DNA of 64,000 nucleotides from Candidatus Thiodiazotropha sp. (ex Monitilora ramsayi) (GTDB lineage Bacteria > Pseudomonadota > Gammaproteobacteria > Chromatiales > Chromatiaceae). Shown in pieces: positions 8,611 through 15,011 of this stretch (positions are counted from its first letter, which is position 1; each line of letters opens with the position of its first letter). The DNA is taken from assembly GCA_025655595.1 (NCBI GenBank), contig JAHXIO010000004.1, positions 1-64,000 of the forward strand, in the 5' to 3' direction. A program made the position numbers and the translations under genes. The notes under the pieces were generated by a model. It worked only from the letters and a program-made list of their open reading frames with translations, did no database searches and was not told where the DNA came from.

Positions 8611-9332
8611 CTCTTTTCACCCGAGTGTTTGAACCATCGCCAGGAAGTAGGTTACAAATCCGCATCAACCGTTACACTGACAGATGACGCCTCTGTGCTA
8701 ACGGATCACGCCATTCTTATCTTTTTTCCATTCAAGTGAAGGTGGAATAGAAGGCTTCATATCGACAGTCCGGCGTAAGCCGTGAGACTACATTCCCACA
8801 GTCTTTGTTTTCATGGAAAAAAGCACACGTGCGAAGGAGAGCTATTGGGGAGAAATACATGAAATATAGAATGATGTAATGGAAACGCTATCGGAAATGA
8901 TGGACTGGTACAACAAGCCAGAAGGGAGAAAATGGAAGCGTTCTCCCTCCAGGGTAGGGTTGTGATTTGGTGGAAGTAAAAAGCTGTTGCTTTATTATTC
9001 TCTCACCCGTCCTTCTTTCTAGACAAAAAAAGATGTCCAGTGCATGAAGAATCTGCCTCAATATATTTAAACAGAAAAAGGCTTTCAGTGAAGTAATTAG
9101 GGCTCAATTGCTTGCTAAATACAATTGTGGGTTTCTTCACGATAACTGCTACGATTATCGTGATGGATGGGGTAAAGAACCACATATCCTTTGATTGAAA
9201 CAAATCGTATGGACGAGTGGGTAGAATTCTATCTTAGGTGGATTTAACAAATCTATTTTAATCCGAGGCCTAAATCCAATTCCTACCCATTATTTTAGGA
9301 TTGTATGAGAGCGAAAAAAGGAGAATCATCTC
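8611..9332. other. 722-base gap, AT-rich in its second half, no gene seen
   Basis: I find no convincing gene here. AGGGAGAA at 8923-8930 pairs with TTCTCCCT at 8941-8948 (10-base loop) as a hairpin without a T-run. From about 8990 to 9330 the sequence becomes markedly richer in A and T than the flanks. One 66-codon minus-strand frame at 9003-9203 begins with TTG and has no family resemblance, so it is not called. Confidence 0.5.
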
Positions 9333-9950
9333 ATGGCAACAATTAGTATTCGAAGAGACCGTCTCAAGGCGACAGCCAAAGTGTTACTTGAGGGTTACCC
9401 TGGTAAGCCGACATGGACATCACGATATTCTGGAACTGCATGGAAGCCTGGTGATTTTCATGGTTCAGCTGTACATGTCAGAGCCAACTATCCAGACACC
9501 TTTCTGGAATCCTACGGGTATACCGGCTCTGCATGGGTTCTGCTCAATCAGGATGGTGCGTCACTTAATCTTGAAACTGCATATGATGTGAATTGTAGTG
9601 ATGTTTTCGGCCCAATGGGGTGTATACCCGGCGTTGAGATACGTGGCTCTTCGGCCTCTTTTCTGGACACTGTATTTAGCGCTGATGCTCCAGTTCAGGT
9701 CGGAGTTAGTGGTCCATCAATCTCACCAACATACGGTACCGCAAGGTTTATACTGTACGATTGGACCACGGGCGCTACTGTGGCGAATAATGAATTTGGC
9801 GATTATGATTTGGCGGCCGGACATGTTTACCGGTTACGGTGGCGGGCGAAATGGCGGGGCTATGGCGATCCGATGCCGCCACCATTAATTCAGATCATTT
9901 TTCGTGATTCGACAATTGCTATTCCGGGAGCGCCGGAGTCTACAGGCTAA
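9333..9950 (+). CDS. Hypothetical protein, beta-rich orphan
   Basis: I do not recognise this 205-residue protein. A strong ribosome site (AAGGAG, 9 bases before ATG) supports expression. It has no signal peptide or membrane helix and is rich in Gly, Ser, Tyr, Trp and Pro, with alternating patterns suggesting a beta-sandwich. A small Cys-containing loop (NCSDVFGPMGC) could form a disulfide. It lies alone in an AT-rich pocket after a long gap, which hints at acquisition by transfer. Confidence 0.55.
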   Translation: MATISIRRDRLKATAKVLLEGYPGKPTWTSRYSGTAWKPGDFHGSAVHVRANYPDTFLESYGYTGSAWVLLNQDGASLNLETAYDVNCSDVFGPMGCIPGVEIRGSSASFLDTVFSADAPVQVGVSGPSISPTYGTARFILYDWTTGATVANNEFGDYDLAAGHVYRLRWRAKWRGYGDPMPPPLIQIIFRDSTIAIPGAPESTG

Positions 9951-10171
9951 ACAGACTTCAGTTGATTGTGGTTGTGTGCTGGCCGCGTCCTGCAAACTTA
10001 TTAGCTCAAATACTGATGGCAGCCACCTGCAAAGCGCGGGTGGTCTGTCGAGCGTATTGTTTTTCAGTTGTAACAGAGCATGTTAGATCAATTTGAGCCA
10101 ACATGGATTTCGGTATGCACTGGAATGATGATATTTTAAAAATATTTTAGTGTTGTTGAAGTGATCGTCAT

Positions 10172-10792
10172 ATGACCGAGCGTAAGAAACACTGGGAAGA
10201 TATCTACCGTGATAAAGCATCAACGGATGTCAGTTGGTACCAGAAAGAACCCATACTGTCACTGGAACTTATCCGCGCAGCACGGGCCTCACATCATGAG
10301 GCAATCATCGATGTAGGCGGTGGTGCCTCGCTACTGGTCGATTACCTCTGCAAGGAGGGATTCAGCAACCTGTCAGTTTTGGATATATCTGGTAAGGCGC
10401 TCGCAAGCACAAGGGAAAGACTTGGTGTGATGTCTAATAGTGTGGCTTGGCATGAAGCGGATATTACAGAATTTGTAGCACCACAAACCTATTCGCTCTG
10501 GCATGATCGAGCAGTGTTTCATTTCCTCACGGAGAGTACCGACAGGAATCAATATATAGAGGTGCTGAATCGTTCACTCAAGCCGGGTGGACATCTGATC
10601 ATCGCCGCCTTTGCCGTTGGCGGCCCCGAGAAATGCAGTGGGCTCGATATCGTGCAGTATGATGCCGATAAAATCAGCGGGGAGTTGGGCGAGAATTATC
10701 AGTTGCAAGAGGTGAGGGATGAGATACATTTGACCCCAGCCGGAAAAGAACAGAAGTTCGTCTACTTCCGCTTCATCCGCCAGGGCCAATAG
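10172..10792 (+). CDS. Class I SAM-dependent methyltransferase
   Basis: The 206-residue protein starts with KHWEDIYRDKASTDVSWYQ, a signature of a widespread subgroup of small SAM methyltransferases. Motif I is IIDVGGGASLLVDYL, followed by an acidic residue at the end of the second strand (LDISGKAL). A later HDRAVFHFL segment and LKPGGHLIIAAF match motifs IV and VI. The acceptor substrate is unknown; related proteins are often loosely annotated as thiopurine- or tellurite-type methyltransferases. It is convergent with the next gene, 16 bases apart. Confidence 0.82.
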   Translation: MTERKKHWEDIYRDKASTDVSWYQKEPILSLELIRAARASHHEAIIDVGGGASLLVDYLCKEGFSNLSVLDISGKALASTRERLGVMSNSVAWHEADITEFVAPQTYSLWHDRAVFHFLTESTDRNQYIEVLNRSLKPGGHLIIAAFAVGGPEKCSGLDIVQYDADKISGELGENYQLQEVRDEIHLTPAGKEQKFVYFRFIRQGQ

Positions 10793-10808
10793 GCTGTTTC
10801 CGGAAGAT

Positions 10809-11231
10809 TCAGTCGACCAGGATGCCCCTGTCGGCATACCACTGTTTGTCGAGCCGCCAGCGGACGTTGTCGATATCCTCACGTGACTGTACCAATTTGC
10901 GGACTTTCGACTGGAGTGCCGCCAGTTCTTTCTGTGCTTCGATGACGGCTGGATCCTGCTCAGACTTGTTGGCCAAGCCGGGTTTGATCATAGAAAGAAA
11001 GCGTACTGCCGGTATCTGGGTGGAGCGTGGAGTCGACATAACCGCGGTCCTGCCCTGGATGGCCAATGCCTGGAAAGAGTAGGGGTAGGCGGCTATCTCC
11101 GGATCCTGTTGCAATATCTCATCGATCTCGCCCAAACGGAAATCGAGGGTGAACAGCCAGATGAGCAAGGCCAGAAGCAGGATGCTGCACAATACAGCCG
11201 CATAGATTTTTGTGCCGCGGTCGAGGGCCAT
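10809..11231 (-). CDS. Hypothetical single-pass membrane protein
   Basis: The 140-residue protein has one N-terminal helix (about 8-28) and a periplasm-facing remainder with a probable coiled coil near residues 92-122 (many Glu, Lys, Gln and Leu). I chose the ATG at 11231 because GGAG sits 9 bases upstream. A start at 11264 lacks a ribosome site. It lies divergent from nasT with a 120-base spacer. No family recognised. Confidence 0.55.
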   Translation of the reverse strand: MALDRGTKIYAAVLCSILLLALLIWLFTLDFRLGEIDEILQQDPEIAAYPYSFQALAIQGRTAVMSTPRSTQIPAVRFLSMIKPGLANKSEQDPAVIEAQKELAALQSKVRKLVQSREDIDNVRWRLDKQWYADRGILVD

Positions 11232-11351
11232 AGTGAGATCTCCAAATGAGATCACCCTAACCATTTACGGCAGCCCGATCATTGATAAACCGCAGCAGCG
11301 GACAGCCGTATCCCGATCTGACATGGCACGCAAATTGTATCTTAGTGCGTT

Positions 11352-11960
11352 ATGTCGATAGCCAAGACCATTAAACCCCTGCGCGTCATGCTGGTGGACG
11401 ATAAGTCCGACCGGCGGGAGATGCTGGATCTCGCACTCCAGGATGTGGACTGCACCCTTGTCGCCTGTGTTTCAGGAGATGAGGACCTGCTATCCGCGGT
11501 GGATGGCTGCAATCCGGATGTGATTCTGATCGATATCGAGGCCCCGGGCAGGGATACTCTGGAGAGCCTGGAATCGGTGCAGTCCACGGTGCCGAGGCCG
11601 ATGGTGATGTTCTCCCAGGACGACAATAACCAGACCATCCGGCGCGCCACGCAAGCGGGTGTCAGCGCCTATGTGGTAGATGGACTGCAGACACAACGGG
11701 TGCGTCCCATCATCGATGCAGCAGTGGCACGCTTCCAGCACTTCAACCATCTGGAATCGGAGTTACAGAAGGCGCGACAACAACTTAACGATCGCAAAAC
11801 CATCGACAAGGCGAAGGGAATCATCATGCAGCAGCGGGGACTGACAGAAGAGCAGGCCTACCAGGCCATGCGTAAACTGGCGATGGATACCAACCGTAAA
11901 GTCGCAGAGGTGGCACAGAGCATCATCGAGGCAGCGAGTATCCTCTCGGGGAGCGCTTGA
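11352..11960 (+). CDS. nasT: ANTAR-domain response regulator / transcription antiterminator NasT
   Basis: The 202-residue protein has an N-terminal receiver-like domain (VMLVDDKSDRREML, IDIEAP at the phospho-acceptor site) and a C-terminal ANTAR RNA-binding domain. ANTAR is shown by IDKAKGIIMQQRGLTEEQAY and the following AMRKLAMDTNRKVAEVA. NasT-type proteins bind paired hexaloop hairpins in the leader of nitrate assimilation operons and prevent termination. Exactly such a leader begins 308 bases downstream. NasT is normally held inactive by the nitrate sensor NasS, but no nasS gene is adjacent. The ribosome site is weak. Confidence 0.88.
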   Translation: MSIAKTIKPLRVMLVDDKSDRREMLDLALQDVDCTLVACVSGDEDLLSAVDGCNPDVILIDIEAPGRDTLESLESVQSTVPRPMVMFSQDDNNQTIRRATQAGVSAYVVDGLQTQRVRPIIDAAVARFQHFNHLESELQKARQQLNDRKTIDKAKGIIMQQRGLTEEQAYQAMRKLAMDTNRKVAEVAQSIIEAASILSGSA

Positions 11961-11963
11961 GTC

Positions 11964-12000
11964 TGCACCAAGTTAGGTCATGTGCGCATGTAAGGTGCCA
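11964..12000 (+). promoter_or_regulatory. Candidate NtrC enhancer sites upstream of the nitrate operon
   Basis: Two imperfect dyads resemble the NtrC consensus TGCACC-N5-GGTGCA: TGCACCAAGTTAGGTCA from 11964 and TGCGCATGTAAGGTGCC from about 11983. They lie about 195-230 bases upstream of the predicted start of transcription, a normal distance for NtrC with a sigma-54 promoter. Both half-site sets have mismatches, so this is tentative. Confidence 0.4.
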
Positions 12001-12167
12001 ATATCTGTCAGGTATTAGTGCAGACCCTGTGGCTTATTAGGGAATTCCCCGGGCAGGTCACTTGGATGGTTTTGATTGACAGATGCCTGATTGTATTAGC
12101 GACAAGCCTATTAAATACAGTAGGTTAGGGTTTTCAGCCGGTCTCTCTGGCGCATAATTCGAATTTC

Positions 12168-12184
12168 TGGCATAGGCTTTGCAA
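12168..12184 (+). promoter_or_regulatory. Sigma-54 (RpoN) promoter for the nrt-nir-nas operon
   Basis: TGGCATAGGCTTTGCAA has the invariant GG (12169-12170) and GC (12181-12182) exactly ten bases apart, with TGGCA at -24 and TTGCA at -12. Transcription would start near 12194, leaving about a 205-base leader before nrtA. Sigma-54/NtrC control of nitrate assimilation is established in other Proteobacteria. I read this one directly from the motif. Confidence 0.65.
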
Positions 12185-12268
12185 TACAGGTTACAAGGTT
12201 GATCCTGGTCCCATAGTGGACATGCCCAATGGCGGGCATTCAGTGATCGCCACCGATTAAATTGGTTT

Positions 12269-12304
12269 CGGTCAATGTAGACCGGCAAAAGGACAAAGGC
12301 GTCC
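12269..12304 (+). ncRNA. ANTAR target RNA: paired hexaloop hairpins P1 and P2
   Basis: P1 is a 5-bp stem CGGTC/GACCG (12269-12273 with 12280-12284) closing the loop AATGTA. P2 is a 4-bp stem GGAC/GTCC (12291-12294 with 12301-12304) closing the loop AAAGGC, extended by AAA/UUU after one mismatch. Both loops have six bases with A at position 1 and G at position 4, the known ANTAR recognition rule. The 3' arm of P2 is also the base of the terminator stem, so forming P2 would block termination. Confidence 0.88.
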
Positions 12305-12349
12305 ATTTCCACACGATCCTGGGTCGTGTGGGGGTGGGCGTTTTTTTTT
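12300..12349 (+). terminator. Leader terminator of the nitrate operon (attenuator)
   Basis: A 17-bp stem (12300-12316 with 12324-12340: 13 Watson-Crick and 4 G-U pairs) with a 7-base loop is followed by nine T residues (12341-12349), 50 bases before nrtA. Its first bases (12301-12304) are the 3' arm of hairpin P2. NasT binding to P1/P2 should therefore prevent this terminator and allow read-through. Confidence 0.88.
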
Positions 12350-12398
12350 CCCGGTGGACCGGAACAAGAGTTTTTAAATTAGCAGAGGTGTTATATCC

Positions 12399-13805
12399 AT
12401 GAGTGCGAGAAGTTTGAGCATCAGTAATAGCCGTAGACGTTTTATCAAGCGGGCGGCACTGGCCGTTGGCATGGCAGCTGGACTAGCCCTGGGTACCGGT
12501 ACTGCAGTGGCGGAGATCGGCTATCCGGAGAAGGAGGACCTGAAGTTCGGTTTCATCAAACTGACCGACATGGCACCCCTCGCCATCGCCTATGAAAAGG
12601 GCTATTTCGAGGACGAGGGTCTCTACGTGACACTGGAGGCCCAGGCCAACTGGAAAGTGCTGCTTGACGGTGTGATCGACGGTCAGCTCGATGGTGCCCA
12701 CATGCTGGCCGGACAGCCCCTGGCCGCGACCATCGGGTTCGGTACCAAGGCTCACATTGTTACGCCTTTCAGTATGGATCTGAACGGTAACGGCATCACC
12801 GTCTCCAACGAGATCTGGGAGATGATGAAACCCCATGTGGCAAAACAGGCAGACGGTAAACCAGTGCATCCGATAAAAGCGGACGCGCTGAAGCCGGTGG
12901 TCGAAAAGTACAAGGAGGAGGGCAAGCCCTTCAAGATGGGTATGGTCTTTCCTGTCTCCACCCACAACTATGAGCTGCGCTACTGGCTGGCGGCCGGCGG
13001 CATCAGTCCCGGTTACTATGCGCCCCATAAGGGCGATATCACGGGACAGCTGAAAGCGGATGCACTGCTCTCCGTGACCCCGCCCCCACAGATGCCCGCC
13101 ACGCTGGAGGCCGGCACCATCTACGGTTACTGCGTGGGTGAGCCTTGGAACCAGCAGGCGGTTTTCAAAGGCATCGGCGTGCCGGTCATTACCGACTACG
13201 AGATCTGGAAGGACAATCCAGAGAAGGTCTTCGGTATGACCAAGGCGTTCACCGAGAAGTATCCCAATACTACGGTGCGGGTTGTGAAAGCGCTGATCCG
13301 CGCCGGTAAGTGGCTGGATGAGAACGATAACGCCAACCGTCCGGAAGCGGTCAAGATTCTCTCCCAGTCCAACTACGTGGGTGCCGACTACGAGGTGATC
13401 GCCAACTCCATGACGGGCACCTTCGAGTATGAGAAGGGCGACAAGCGTGCGGTGCCGGACTTCAATGTTTTCTTCCGTTACAACGCCACCTATCCCTACT
13501 ACTCCGATGCGGTCTGGTATCTGACGCAGATGCGCCGCTGGGGCCAGATCTCGGAACAGAAGCCCGACAGCTGGTACGACAAGATCGCCAAGGATGTCTA
13601 TCGCCCGGACATCTATCGTAAAGCGGCTGAAGCGCTGATCGCCGAGGGCAAACTTACCGCCGATGAGTTTCCCGATTTCGGGAAGGAGACCGGCTATCGT
13701 CCGCCGCAGACCGAATTTATCGATGGCGTGACGTTCGACGGTACCCAACCCAATGCCTATATCGACAGCTTCGCTATCGGTCTCAAAGGCAGCGAACAGA
13801 TGTAA
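12399..13805 (+). CDS. nrtA: Nitrate ABC transporter substrate-binding protein NrtA
   Basis: The 468-residue protein has a twin-arginine signal: SRRRFIK at 11-17, a hydrophobic stretch, and likely cleavage after TAVA near residue 38. The mature part is a NrtA/CmpA-type binding protein ([48 protein letters not shown]). It should capture nitrate, perhaps nitrite, in the periplasm and deliver it to NrtB. It is the first gene after the antitermination leader. A 12-bp hairpin follows it. The related bicarbonate binder CmpA is the main alternative, but the nir/nas neighbours point to nitrate. Confidence 0.93.
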   Translation: MSARSLSISNSRRRFIKRAALAVGMAAGLALGTGTAVAEIGYPEKEDLKFGFIKLTDMAPLAIAYEKGYFEDEGLYVTLEAQANWKVLLDGVIDGQLDGAHMLAGQPLAATIGFGTKAHIVTPFSMDLNGNGITVSNEIWEMMKPHVAKQADGKPVHPIKADALKPVVEKYKEEGKPFKMGMVFPVSTHNYELRYWLAAGGISPGYYAPHKGDITGQLKADALLSVTPPPQMPATLEAGTIYGYCVGEPWNQQAVFKGIGVPVITDYEIWKDNPEKVFGMTKAFTEKYPNTTVRVVKALIRAGKWLDENDNANRPEAVKILSQSNYVGADYEVIANSMTGTFEYEKGDKRAVPDFNVFFRYNATYPYYSDAVWYLTQMRRWGQISEQKPDSWYDKIAKDVYRPDIYRKAAEALIAEGKLTADEFPDFGKETGYRPPQTEFIDGVTFDGTQPNAYIDSFAIGLKGSEQM

Positions 13806-13814
13806 AGAAAAGGT

Positions 13815-13849
13815 TGCAGGCGTCCCGAATACGACAAGGGGCGCCTGCA
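13815..13849 (+). terminator. Intercistronic hairpin between nrtA and nrtB
   Basis: TGCAGGCGTCCC (13815-13826) pairs with GGGGCGCCTGCA (13838-13849), a 12-bp stem with one G-U pair and an 11-base loop. No T-run follows, so it is more likely an mRNA-stabilising or partial-termination element that keeps the binding protein more abundant than the permease than a true terminator. Confidence 0.6.
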
Positions 13850-13943
13850 TTATCTCCAATCAATACCGGCTCCCGTAAAGATGGGAGTGCAGACATTCAT
13901 AGTTAACGTGATCGAACTGCCCACAGGCAGCAGGATAGGAAAG

Positions 13944-14972
13944 ATGGCTTCACCAATCACATCCAAGACATTCAATCTACCGAGACTGGACGGCTTGCTC
14001 GAGCGTCTGGCCAGCGACCAGGTGGGCAAGTCCTTTACTCAACTGATCAAACAGTTGCTGGTGCCAATGATTGCGCTGGTGGTCTTCCTGGGACTCTGGA
14101 GCGTGGGCGCGAAGAATGTGGAGACCTCCCTCGGCGTGCTGCCCGGTCCTGCAAAGGTGTGGGAGCAGACCGAGTCACTCTACGAGGAACACAATGCGGA
14201 ACGCGCGAAGGCGGATGCCTTCTACGAGCGCATTCAGAAACGCGTCGATAAAGCGATCGCCGACGGTCAGCCTCAAGAGAGGATCGACAAGATGAAGTCG
14301 CGTAAGTACACCGGCAAGGAGACCTTCTTCGACCAGATCTTTACAAGCCTGCTGACGGTCATGGCCGGGTTTATCGTGGCCTCTCTGATTGCCATTCCCA
14401 TCGGCATCGTCTGCGGCATGAGCGCCACACTCTACACGGCGATCAATCCGTTGATTCAAATCTTCAAGCCGGTCTCGCCACTTGCCTGGCTGCCATTGGT
14501 GACCATGGTGGTTTCGGCTCTCTATGTCACGAATGATCCGATGTTTTCAAAGTCGTTTCTGAATTCGGCGATAACCGTCACCCTCTGTTGCCTCTGGCCC
14601 ACCATTATCAATACCACAGTCGGCGTCTCCGGTGTCGACAAGGACTTGATCAATGTGAGCCGTGTACTGCGCCTCAACGCTGTCACCAAGACAGTAAAGA
14701 TCATTCTTCCTTCAGCCATTCCAATGATTTTTACCGGACTGCGTCTCTCTCTGGGTATCGGATGGATGGTGTTGATCGCGGCGGAGATGCTGGCGCAGAA
14801 CCCCGGCCTGGGGAAATTCGTCTGGGATGAGTTTCAGAACGGCAGTTCGAACTCTCTGGCTCGCATCATGGTGGCGGTGCTGGTGATCGGATTCATCGGC
14901 TTTCTGTTGGATCGCGGCATGTTGACCCTGCAGCGCATGTTCAGCTGGGACAAAAACGCGGTGCTGCGCTGA
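13944..14972 (+). CDS. nrtB: Nitrate ABC transporter permease NrtB
   Basis: The 342-residue protein is a BPD-type permease of the NrtB/SsuC/TauC group. A first helix (about 35-55) is followed by a long charged insert (roughly 85-130: HNAERAKADAFYERIQKRV), then five helices. The cytoplasmic coupling loop contains LGVLPGPAKVWEQ upstream and RLSLGIGWMVLIAAEML, typical of nitrate permeases. I chose the ATG at 13944 because AGGA lies just upstream and the extra 21 residues from an earlier ATG at 13881 look unlike the family. It works with NrtA and NrtC. Confidence 0.92.
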   Translation: MASPITSKTFNLPRLDGLLERLASDQVGKSFTQLIKQLLVPMIALVVFLGLWSVGAKNVETSLGVLPGPAKVWEQTESLYEEHNAERAKADAFYERIQKRVDKAIADGQPQERIDKMKSRKYTGKETFFDQIFTSLLTVMAGFIVASLIAIPIGIVCGMSATLYTAINPLIQIFKPVSPLAWLPLVTMVVSALYVTNDPMFSKSFLNSAITVTLCCLWPTIINTTVGVSGVDKDLINVSRVLRLNAVTKTVKIILPSAIPMIFTGLRLSLGIGWMVLIAAEMLAQNPGLGKFVWDEFQNGSSNSLARIMVAVLVIGFIGFLLDRGMLTLQRMFSWDKNAVLR

Positions 14973-14978
14973 TGCGCA

Positions 14979-15011
14979 GAATTTTGAGTTTTGAATTATG
15001 AGTTTTGAGAT
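14979..15011. repeat. AT-rich TTTTGAATTATGAATTTTGA-type repeat, copy 1
   Basis: The nrtB-nrtC gap consists almost wholly of the run gaattttgagttttgaatta and its continuation. Similar runs occur at 23823-23858 and, inverted, at 23971-24004. The last TTTTGAG lies 4-6 bases before the nrtC start and is the only candidate ribosome site for it. Confidence 0.5.

Noticed and set aside
9003-9203. A 66-codon minus-strand frame in the AT-rich gap
   Set aside because: It starts with TTG, has no convincing ribosome site and no family resemblance.
10023-10064. Hairpin CCACC/GGTGG followed by a T-rich run after the orphan gene
   Set aside because: The stem is only 5 bp with an 11-base loop, and the T-run starts 12 bases later. 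Too weak to call.
12058-12312. An 84-codon minus-strand frame within the nitrate operon leader
   Set aside because: It covers the promoter and RNA-switch elements and has no coding signature.
12483-13859. A 458-codon open frame on the minus strand opposite nrtA
   Set aside because: nrtA is certain here. The antisense product has low-complexity Gly/Asp/Leu composition typical of a shadow frame.
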